Shown: positions 16,056-22,220 of the stretch, one piece after another | How positions within the stretch are numbered: position 1 is the first letter of the stretch | Layout: each line of letters opens with the position of its first letter | DNA from: Ignavibacteria bacterium UBA5771 | GTDB taxonomy: Bacteria > Bacteroidota > Ignavibacteria > Kapaibacteriales > UBA2268 | Length of the DNA stretch: 22,220 nucleotides | Assembly (NCBI GenBank): GCA_002418685.1 | Contig: DIEP01000068.1 | Location: 1-22,220 of the forward strand | Reading direction: 5' to 3' | Made by a program: the position numbers and the translations under genes | The notes under the pieces: model-generated | The model's input: only the letters and a program-made list of their open reading frames with translations | Database searches by the model: none | What the model was told of the DNA's origin: nothing

Positions 16056-19000
16056 ATGAATCCAAAGAGTAAAGAAACAATAAATAAATTCTTTAATTAT
16101 TTTGATAATAATAATAAATACAATAATTTAATAAAATTATTTAAGAAAACAAAAAACATTTCTGTTCTTTCTAATAATAATTCTATTAAATCCTTGTTTC
16201 TTACAGCATTCGCAAAAGATATAAATTCAAAATTATTAATTATTACAAAAAATTATTTTGAACAACAAAATTGGGTTGATGATTTAAATTTTTTCTCAAA
16301 TGATATAGATATTATTCCTATTTCTCAATCTCCAAAGGGAAAAAAGGAATACTTGAAAAATCCTGAAGCTTTGGGTTGGATTGTGCAAGGATTGGAAACG
16401 TTCTCTTCATCTGATAAAGCAATTATGATTGCCACACCTGAAGAGCTTACTACACCGCTTCCAAATAAATTGCGAGTAGAGGATTCTCGGATTTCGATTG
16501 CTAAGGGACAGAAATTGAATTTCGATCAATTTGTTCAAGAATTGCTTCTGAATGGATTTTCACGAACTGATTTTGTTGCAAGTGAAGGAGATATTGCACT
16601 TCGCGGCGGAATAATCGATATTTTTCCGTTCGGCAAAAATAATCCTTTGCGTCTGGAATTTTTTGGGGACGAAATTGAATCTATTCGCGAATTTGAAATT
16701 ATTTCGCAGAGAAGTATTAAGGAACATTCTGAAATAACGTTTTTCAATAACATTTTTAATATTTCAACGATAAATACGCCTGTGAGTATATTTGAATACT
16801 TGCAGAAGAGTGATTTAATTCTTGTCATTGATGAACCTGAAATGCTTGAAATTGAACCTGAAATTGAAGAGAAAATTAAAGAATTCCCTACTATTTTTAT
16901 AAATCCTCTCGAAAAAGCAGATTTCGAAATATTGGTAGAAAATCAGCCATCTTTTGAAGGATCCATCAAAGAATTTACTAAAAAATTGCTTGAATTAGAA
17001 GAATTAGGCACAAATATCATTATCACAGCAGACAATCAAGATTACTTGATAAGATTGCAAAATCTTGTTCAGAACTATTTTGACCAACTTTCAAACCAGC
17101 AAGAAGATAATTCAACATTTTCAAGCATAAAAATAGATAATATTCAGAAGCAATTCATTTCAAAAATCCAGTGGATTGATAATCCAATTTCAAATGGTTT
17201 TATTACAAAAAATTATAAATACGCGATTTTTACCGAACATCAGATATTTGAACGCTTAAAACGTTTTGCAGGCAATCGAAATAATGATAAGCCAAGTCTA
17301 TCACTAAAAGAATTAGAAACATTGAATATTGGCGATTATATTGTTCATTCTGATAAAGGAATTGCAGAATTTGACGGAATTCAAACAATTAAAATCGGTA
17401 ATAGTATGCAAGATTGCATCCGTTTGAAATTCCAAGATGATGATATTCTATATTTGAATCTGAATTATATAAATAAAATTGATAGATACTATTCCTCAGA
17501 AGGTATTGTTCCAAAATTAAGCAAACTTGGCTCCCCCGATTGGGATAGACGCAAGCAACGATTGAAAAAGAAAATCAAAGACCTTTCTCGGGATTTGATT
17601 TCTCTTTATGCAAAACGCAAATCCTCAGTTGGTCATCAATTCCCTGCTGATAACCTTTGGCAAAAAGAATTTGAAGCTTCCTTTATGTTTGAAGATACAA
17701 TTGACCAATCAAAAACCTCGGAAGAAGTCAAGCAAGATATGAGTAGTAAATCCCCGATGGATAGATTAGTGTGTGGGGATGTTGGTTTTGGGAAAACTGA
17801 AATTGCAATTCGAGCAGCATTTAAAGCAGCAATCAATGGAAAGCAAGCAGCCGTCTTAGTTCCTACTACGATTCTTGCTCAGCAACATTATATGACTTTC
17901 CAAGACAGAATGAATAAATATCCTATTGTTGTTGAAGTGCTGTCCCGATTCAAAAGCAAAAAAGAACAAGAAGAAGTTCTCAAACAATTAAAAGATGGCA
18001 AAATTGATATAATTATAGGTACTCATCGATTATTAAGCAATGATGTGCAATTTAAAGATTTAGGTCTATTGATTATTGATGAAGAACATCGTTTTGGAGT
18101 CGCTGCGAAGGAAAAATTACGTAAGATGCGTGAGAATATCGACACTTTGACTATGACTGCCACTCCTATTCCTCGAACATTAAATTTCTCATTACTTGGT
18201 GTCCGAGATATTAGCGTAATAGAAACCCCACCTCCAAATCGTTTACCTGTATATACTGAAATTATTAATTGGGATAAATCCGCTATTAGAGATGCTTTCA
18301 CAAAAGAATTATCGAGACATGGTCAAATATTCTTTGTCTCGGATAAGGTTTATGATTTGGAATTGATTACTCAGGAGCTTCGCACGATAATTCCCAATGC
18401 AAGGTTCGGAATTGCTCACGGACAGATGAACACTGCCCATTTAGAAAAAATAATGGAAGAATTCCTCGAAAGGAAGTACGATGTGCTTGTCACCACAAAG
18501 ATTATTGAATCAGGACTTGACATTCCAAATGCAAACACAATATTTATCAATCGTGCTCAAAACTTCGGACTTGCAGAACTATACCAATTGCGTGGACGTG
18601 TTGGTCGCAGCAATAAACAGGCATATTGCTATTTGATTGTCCCTAACGATCACAAATTACCTGAACGTAGTCTGAAACGTTTGCAAGCATTGGAAGAGTT
18701 CACTGATCTTGGTAGCGGGCTTAAACTTGCTATGAGAGATATGGAGTTGCGAGGTGTTGGCAATTTGTTCGGAGCCGAGCAAAGCGGTTATATCTCAGAT
18801 TTAGGTTATGAATTATATTCTCGTGTCCTTGATGAAGCAGTGCAGGAATTAAAAGAAGAAGAGTTTTCAGAACTTTTTGCCGAACAAAATCATTCGCAGA
18901 AAAAATTACTGAAAAATGACAATATAGAAATCGATTATGACCAGAATGCCTTCTTCCCAAATGATTATGTGCCGAGCGAAACAGAACGTTACGCTTTCTA

Positions 19001-19376
19001 TAAACGACTATATCAAGCAAAGACTCCACAAGAGATAAATGACCTTGAAAATGAAGCAATTGATAGATTTGGGAAATTACCTATTGAAGCAAAAAATCTA
19101 TTTTTTATTATCCGAATGCGTGTATTAGCATTGGAAACAGGTTTCTTAAAGTTGCAAATTAAATCAAACACATTAACTATCGAACTACCCGAAAATAACA
19201 GTGAATATTATCAGGAAATTTTCCCAACTTTGATTGATTATGTCTCGATGTTTGATGACATACAGTTCGTTCAAAACAAAAATAAGCTAAATTTAGTCAG
19301 TAAGTTCCAAGATAATCAAGAGATGCTTGAATTTCTATGGAAATTAAAGAAAAACCTCACTGAAAATTTCACTTGA
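16056..19376 (+). CDS. mfd: Transcription-repair coupling factor Mfd
   Basis: Mfd removes RNA polymerase stalled at lesions and recruits UvrA. The 1106-aa protein has an N-terminal UvrB-like region (about 1-330, with ALRGGIIDIFPFG near 183), a CarD/RID RNA-polymerase-interaction domain from about 420 to 500 (LNIGDYIVHSDKGIAEFDG), a superfamily 2 helicase core with Walker A GDVGFGKT (574-581), DEEH box (675-678), TMTATPIPRTL and IIESGLDIPNANTIFINRA, the GLAELYQLRGRVGRSNK motif VI region, and the TRCF C-terminal domain (QNAFFPNDYVPSETERYAFYKRL...). Length is slightly below the E. coli 1148. The N-terminal 60 residues are rich in N and K and weakly conserved. It closes the tight rseP run; its TGA lies within the likely tsaB promoter. 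Confidence 0.97.
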   Translation: MNPKSKETINKFFNYFDNNNKYNNLIKLFKKTKNISVLSNNNSIKSLFLTAFAKDINSKLLIITKNYFEQQNWVDDLNFFSNDIDIIPISQSPKGKKEYLKNPEALGWIVQGLETFSSSDKAIMIATPEELTTPLPNKLRVEDSRISIAKGQKLNFDQFVQELLLNGFSRTDFVASEGDIALRGGIIDIFPFGKNNPLRLEFFGDEIESIREFEIISQRSIKEHSEITFFNNIFNISTINTPVSIFEYLQKSDLILVIDEPEMLEIEPEIEEKIKEFPTIFINPLEKADFEILVENQPSFEGSIKEFTKKLLELEELGTNIIITADNQDYLIRLQNLVQNYFDQLSNQQEDNSTFSSIKIDNIQKQFISKIQWIDNPISNGFITKNYKYAIFTEHQIFERLKRFAGNRNNDKPSLSLKELETLNIGDYIVHSDKGIAEFDGIQTIKIGNSMQDCIRLKFQDDDILYLNLNYINKIDRYYSSEGIVPKLSKLGSPDWDRRKQRLKKKIKDLSRDLISLYAKRKSSVGHQFPADNLWQKEFEASFMFEDTIDQSKTSEEVKQDMSSKSPMDRLVCGDVGFGKTEIAIRAAFKAAINGKQAAVLVPTTILAQQHYMTFQDRMNKYPIVVEVLSRFKSKKEQEEVLKQLKDGKIDIIIGTHRLLSNDVQFKDLGLLIIDEEHRFGVAAKEKLRKMRENIDTLTMTATPIPRTLNFSLLGVRDISVIETPPPNRLPVYTEIINWDKSAIRDAFTKELSRHGQIFFVSDKVYDLELITQELRTIIPNARFGIAHGQMNTAHLEKIMEEFLERKYDVLVTTKIIESGLDIPNANTIFINRAQNFGLAELYQLRGRVGRSNKQAYCYLIVPNDHKLPERSLKRLQALEEFTDLGSGLKLAMRDMELRGVGNLFGAEQSGYISDLGYELYSRVLDEAVQELKEEEFSELFAEQNHSQKKLLKNDNIEIDYDQNAFFPNDYVPSETERYAFYKRLYQAKTPQEINDLENEAIDRFGKLPIEAKNLFFIIRMRVLALETGFLKLQIKSNTLTIELPENNSEYYQEIFPTLIDYVSMFDDIQFVQNKNKLNLVSKFQDNQEMLEFLWKLKKNLTENFT

Positions 19377-19404
19377 CTTTGGCATTATATATTTCTTATT
19401 TTTG
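19373..19404 (+). promoter_or_regulatory. Candidate Bacteroidota-type promoter ahead of tsaB
   Basis: TTG at 19373-19375 (in TTGAC, overlapping the mfd stop) and TATTTTTG at 19397-19404 are separated by 21 bases, fitting the TTG / TAnnTTTG promoter of Bacteroidota. An alternative TTTG lies at 19378-19381 with a 15-base spacer. Transcription would begin near 19410, giving a leader of about 35 bases before the ATG at 19444. Of the candidate promoters here this is the best. Confidence 0.5.
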
Positions 19405-19413
19405 CACTTTCTT

Positions 19414-19425
19414 ATTTTGCAAAAT
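19414..19425. promoter_or_regulatory. 12-bp perfect palindrome in the tsaB leader
   Basis: ATTTTGCAAAAT reads the same on both strands and sits just after the predicted start of transcription and 18 bases before the tsaB ATG. It could be an operator. In AT-rich DNA a palindrome with only one GC pair can arise by chance, so confidence is low. Confidence 0.3.
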
Positions 19426-19443
19426 CTAAACTTACATTTTTAA

Positions 19444-20133
19444 ATGAACCAAAACGAAACTCCCCTATTGCTTGCAATTGACACGAGCACAGATATTTGC
19501 AGCATTGTCATTTCAAACGAAAATAAGATTTTTATACATTATTTAATAAATATCAAAAGATTACACGACAAATTGCTTGCGGAAATTACTCGCCGAGCAT
19601 TAAATGATATGGATATTTCTCTTTCTTCAATTGATGCTGTCGCAATATCATCGGGTCCCGGCTCTTTTACAGGATTGAGAATTGGTGCAAGTTTTGCAAA
19701 AGCACTTTGCATTGACGAATCGCCTAAATTAATATCTGTCCCGACTTTATTTGCTTATTCTGTTGCTGCCGAAGAATTCGCTCATTTACTAAATTTCAAT
19801 AAAATTCATGCGCTTATCACTGCCAATTCGGGTATTGTATATCATCAAATTTTCGATAGTAATTCCCAAAAGATTAGCGAACCTGAAATGCTCCAAATGA
19901 AAGATGTTATTTCAAACCTTGCATTGATTAATAATCAAAATAATAATAATGAATTATTTATCGGAAATGCTCTCTTATCAATTGAAAATACTAACTTCGT
20001 CAAATATTCTGAATTGAATTTTATGGATGCTATAAAGATTTCTAAAGCAGGGTGGAGACTGTTTAATCAACATAGTTTTATTGACCCATCAACTTTTGAA
20101 CCTGAATATATACAAGATTTTCTTCCAAAATAA
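19444..20133 (+). CDS. tsaB: tRNA threonylcarbamoyladenosine biosynthesis protein TsaB
   Basis: TsaB is the non-catalytic partner of TsaD in making t6A at position 37 of ANN-decoding tRNAs. The 229-aa protein has the ASKHA-fold N-terminal strand LLAIDTSTDICSIVIS (8-24) and the diagnostic SSGPGSFTGLRIGASFAKAL at about 69-88. The typical TsaB C-terminal half is present, ending in FEPEYIQDF near the terminus, a normal TsaB ending. The partners tsaD, tsaE and tsaC are not in the window. It stands 67 bases after mfd and 69 bases before queA. Both TsaB and QueA act on tRNA, which may explain the neighbourhood. Confidence 0.94.
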   Translation: MNQNETPLLLAIDTSTDICSIVISNENKIFIHYLINIKRLHDKLLAEITRRALNDMDISLSSIDAVAISSGPGSFTGLRIGASFAKALCIDESPKLISVPTLFAYSVAAEEFAHLLNFNKIHALITANSGIVYHQIFDSNSQKISEPEMLQMKDVISNLALINNQNNNNELFIGNALLSIENTNFVKYSELNFMDAIKISKAGWRLFNQHSFIDPSTFEPEYIQDFLPK

Positions 20134-20202
20134 CAAATAATTATATATTTTTAAATAATTTTAAATCAATTTCGTTAAATTAATGATAAATAAAGAAAGA
20201 CC

Positions 20203-21246
20203 ATGAAACTTGCAGATTTTGTATATCCTATTCCCAAACAATTAATTGCCGAATATCCTATTGAACCGAAAGAAGCTGCTCGTATGATGACTCTCAACCG
20301 TCGCACAGGCGAGATGGAGGATAAAACAATCGGCTATTTATTTGATTATTTGCAGCCCGGCGATTGCGTAGTAGTTAATGAAACTAAAGTATTTCCCGCA
20401 AAAATTATGGGAAATAAAGAAAAGACTGATGCTGAAATTGAAGTTCTTATGCTCAGAGAACTTAATAAAACTGATAATCTGTGGGACGTTTTGGTTGATC
20501 CCGCACGCAAAGTTAGAATTGGCAACAAAATATACTTTGATAATTATAAATTTTACTGTGAAGTAATTGATAATACCACAAATCGCGGCAGAACTGTGCG
20601 TTATAGCTACAATAATGACTTGCTTGCCGTTGTCGAACGTATTGGCAAAATGGCTTTACCTCCATATATCAAACGTCCAAGCGAACAAAAAGATAATGAA
20701 TACTATCAAACCGAATATGCTAACCCAAAATATCTCTCTTCAATTGGACCACCTTCTGCGGGACTGCATATTTCCAACTCATTTCTTCAGCAATTAGAAG
20801 AAAAAGGCGTTCGAGTTGCCAAAGTTAATATGTCCATCGGTCAAGCAATCTTCGATACAATTGAAGTAGAGGATTTGACCAAGCATAGAATGTATGCCGA
20901 GCCATTTGAAATCACTCTGGAGAATTCCGAAATTATTAATAAATCGTTAAAAGCAAAAAAGAAAGTCATCGCAATCGGTTCAAGCGTCGCCCGTGCATTA
21001 GAAAGCTCTAATATGACTACTACGGCTGTCAAACCAAATAGAGGATGGACAGATAAATTTATTTATCCTTCCTATGAATTCAGGATAGTCACAAATATAT
21101 TGACTAATTTCCATTTGCCAAAGACACCTTCATTGCTTGTTGCTTGTGCTTTTAGCGGAACTGACCAGATATTCAAAGCTTACCGCCGTGCAATTAAAAA
21201 TAATTATCGATTCTATGTCTTTGGAGATGCTTTGCTGCTTTTTTAA
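20203..21246 (+). CDS. queA: S-adenosylmethionine:tRNA ribosyltransferase-isomerase (QueA)
   Basis: QueA moves the ribose of S-adenosylmethionine onto preQ1 in tRNA, giving epoxyqueuosine. The 347-aa protein follows the family end to end: FVYPIPKQLIAEYPIEPKEAARMM, LQPGDCVVVNETKVFPAK, a long WDVLVDPARKVRIGNKIYF block (86-105), PPYIKRPSEQKD, VEDLTKHRMYAEPFEI, and GWTDKFIYPSYEFRIVTN with LTNFHLPKTPSLL near the end. Two segments are unusual: the place of the near-invariant APTAGLHF is GPPSAGLHI (182-190), and LHVGLGTF is MSIGQAIF (210-217), so a conserved histidine is replaced by serine. The enzyme may therefore be altered or inactive. It uses the product of metK as substrate. An AAAGAAAGACC stretch precedes the ATG, a weak Shine-Dalgarno at best. 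Confidence 0.88.
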   Translation: MKLADFVYPIPKQLIAEYPIEPKEAARMMTLNRRTGEMEDKTIGYLFDYLQPGDCVVVNETKVFPAKIMGNKEKTDAEIEVLMLRELNKTDNLWDVLVDPARKVRIGNKIYFDNYKFYCEVIDNTTNRGRTVRYSYNNDLLAVVERIGKMALPPYIKRPSEQKDNEYYQTEYANPKYLSSIGPPSAGLHISNSFLQQLEEKGVRVAKVNMSIGQAIFDTIEVEDLTKHRMYAEPFEITLENSEIINKSLKAKKKVIAIGSSVARALESSNMTTTAVKPNRGWTDKFIYPSYEFRIVTNILTNFHLPKTPSLLVACAFSGTDQIFKAYRRAIKNNYRFYVFGDALLLF

Positions 21247-21270
21247 AGGAAAAAAGATTATTGTAATAGA

Positions 21271-21306
21271 AAAAATCAAATCAAAGCTCAGAGCCTTTTG
21301 ATTTTT
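21271..21306. terminator. Hairpin at the queA / glycosyltransferase convergent junction, likely bidirectional terminator
   Basis: AAAAATCAAA (21271-21280) and TTTGATTTTT (21297-21306) form a perfect 10-bp inverted repeat, and inside it GCTC and GAGC (21286-21289, 21291-21294) add further complementarity. On the plus strand the hairpin, 25 bases after the queA stop, ends in a run of five T; on the minus strand it would end in a run of T as well. The right half overlaps the last codons of the glycosyltransferase gene. Confidence 0.55.
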
Positions 21307-22033
21307 CATATAAATAGGCGTATTTTAGAAATGTTCCTAAAAAGGAGCTGAACGCAGCGAGAAATCCTCGGATACCATCCAAGAATCCGAGTCTTAAAAA
21401 ATACATTTTAAAAAATGCAAATAAGGGATTAAAAATTAAATTGCTGATTTTGAATTTGCGGGCTTGCTTGTAATATTTATTGGCAGAAAGCTTGGCATAA
21501 TTGATTGTCTTATTCAAATGAGTAGTCAAATCGGGAAAAGAATAATGCAACAGGTCTCCCCCTATCTTACGATATTCCCCTTTGATTACCAACTCTTCAT
21601 GAACTTCATCACCTTGCCAAAGTGGATTTTCTGACTTTGCGACAAGCCGTAAGTTCCAATCGGGTTGCCACGAGTGTTTCATTACCTTACCGAGATATAC
21701 GCTTTTGCGGTTTATCAAATATCCTGATATTGTTGAATTTTGAATAGCATTTATGATTGAATTTTTTAAATTTGGGGTGGCAACTTCATCACAATCTAAA
21801 AATAAAATCCATTCCATAGAGCATTTATCAAGTGCGGAATTCTTTTGGAGTGCATATCCTTTCCATTCTTCTTGGTAAATTTTGCAATGATATTGCTTTG
21901 CAATTTCGAGTGTCGCATCAGTTGAAAAAGAATCGACTAATATAATTTCGTCAGCAATATTGAAAATGCTTTGCAGAGTCCGTTCAAGGTTCTTTTCTTC
22001 ATTTTTTGAAATTAGAGCGACAGAAAGACCCAA
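21281..22033 (-). CDS. Family 2 glycosyltransferase, WaaE/KdtX-like
   Basis: The 250-aa protein begins with the GT-A fold pattern LSVALISKNEEKNLERTLQS, then DEIILVDSFSTDATLEIAKQY (28-48), GYALQKNSALDKCSMEWILFLDCDE with the metal-binding DCDE at 80-83, and a C-terminal amphipathic and hydrophobic region (about 198-245, FNPLFAFFKMYFLRLGFLDGIRGFLAAFSSFLGTFLKY). The layout is that of WaaE/KdtX-type glycosyltransferases of lipopolysaccharide core assembly, so a role in outer-membrane glycans is likely; donor and acceptor are unknown. The start is TTG (22031-22033), immediately after the TAA of the preceding gene, with no in-frame ATG nearby that would leave the fold intact. It ends in a TGA at 21281-21283 inside the junction hairpin. 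Confidence 0.9.
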   Translation of the reverse strand: MGLSVALISKNEEKNLERTLQSIFNIADEIILVDSFSTDATLEIAKQYHCKIYQEEWKGYALQKNSALDKCSMEWILFLDCDEVATPNLKNSIINAIQNSTISGYLINRKSVYLGKVMKHSWQPDWNLRLVAKSENPLWQGDEVHEELVIKGEYRKIGGDLLHYSFPDLTTHLNKTINYAKLSANKYYKQARKFKISNLIFNPLFAFFKMYFLRLGFLDGIRGFLAAFSSFLGTFLKYAYLYEKSKGSEL

Positions 22034-22220
22034 TTATAATCCATTTTTTTGAAGAAAAATCGATTTATCCACCTTTGCATAGAAATCTTGATAAAATTTC
22101 ATATCCCTCACTTCGGCAACATTCACTGTATTGCCTTTATTATCGAGGATTTTTGCTTGGAAATTGGCTCGAACTTTGGTTTGTTTGCCATATTCTGTTA
22201 CATTAATTGAAACTTCTACC
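22034..22220 (-). CDS. C-terminal end of an unrecognised protein
   Basis: The last 61 codons before a TAA at 22034-22036 are visible; the 5' part is beyond the right edge. The sequence runs VEVSINVTEYGKQTKVRANF, then QAKILDNKGNTVNVAEVRDM, then KFYQDFYAKVDKSIFLQKNG and a final L. The alternating pattern suggests two beta strands followed by an amphipathic helix with FY..FYAK..KSIFL, a type of ending that I associate with envelope lipoproteins of this group, but I cannot name the family. The reading frame is open throughout and the stop touches the TTG of the glycosyltransferase, supporting a real gene translated in tandem. Confidence 0.6.
   Translation of the reverse strand, partial: VEVSINVTEYGKQTKVRANFQAKILDNKGNTVNVAEVRDMKFYQDFYAKVDKSIFLQKNGL

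Noticed and set aside
16081..16200. N/K-rich start of Mfd as a possible repeat or misassembly
   Set aside because: The frame is unbroken and AT-rich codons explain the asparagine and lysine runs; there is no repeated unit.
20134..20202. Promoter for queA
   Set aside because: The spacer is very AT-rich but contains no TAnnTTTG match on the plus strand; queA may be read from the tsaB promoter.
20183..20206. Seven-codon frame MINKERP ending ATGA over the queA start
   Set aside because: It could pose as a leader peptide, but it has no ribosome site, no regulatory amino-acid run and no attenuator structure; chance is the simpler explanation.

Overview
The window reads as a chromosomal stretch from an AT-rich, Gram-negative member of the Bacteroidota / Chlorobiota / Ignavibacteriota / Kapabacteria assemblage. 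This is inferred from a TonB-dependent receptor with a carboxypeptidase-D-like N-terminal domain followed by a DUF4249-type lipoprotein, from weak or absent Shine-Dalgarno sequences, and from several TAnnTTTG elements upstream of genes (the -7 box known from Bacteroidota). The genus cannot be told from the sequence alone. No rRNA, tRNA, CRISPR array, insertion sequence, phage gene or integration site was seen. Coding density is high and no gene-free stretch exceeds about 210 bases.

Left part (1-3956, minus strand): the 5' part of a DivIC/FtsB-like division protein runs off the left edge. Upstream of it, reading leftward, is a three-gene run: sugar-nucleotide nucleotidyltransferase, metK and ahcY. 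metK makes S-adenosylmethionine and ahcY clears S-adenosylhomocysteine, so the two form the core of the activated methyl cycle. A 12-bp hairpin follows ahcY. Between the nucleotidyltransferase and a plus-strand hybrid-free sensor histidine kinase (4109-5878) lies a short divergent promoter region.

Middle (5899-11229, minus strand): a compact run of VWA-domain membrane protein, TonB-dependent receptor and DUF4249-like lipoprotein forms a probable cell-envelope uptake or surface module. It converges on the histidine kinase gene, and the junction carries a perfect 17-bp tandem duplication that contains the kinase stop codon.

Right part (11391-21246, plus strand): rseP, surE, a 114-aa protein, an HDOD protein, a UMF1-type MFS transporter and mfd are packed with gaps of at most 8 bases or with overlaps. 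tsaB and queA follow, each behind a short spacer; the tsaB spacer holds a good Bacteroidota-type promoter and a 12-bp palindrome. The run mixes envelope-stress proteolysis, nucleotide and RNA metabolism, signalling and transcription-coupled repair. At the right edge a minus-strand pair converges on queA: the 3' end of an unrecognised gene, then a WaaE/KdtX-like family 2 glycosyltransferase that starts with TTG directly after the previous stop. The queA/glycosyltransferase junction carries a hairpin that could terminate transcription on both strands.

Most of this is ordinary housekeeping and envelope DNA. The points most worth a second look are a QueA with unusual substitutions at normally invariant motifs, the split 114-aa/HDOD pair, the VWA-receptor-lipoprotein module, and the archaeal/Thermotoga-like form of AhcY. 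No convincing new system was found.
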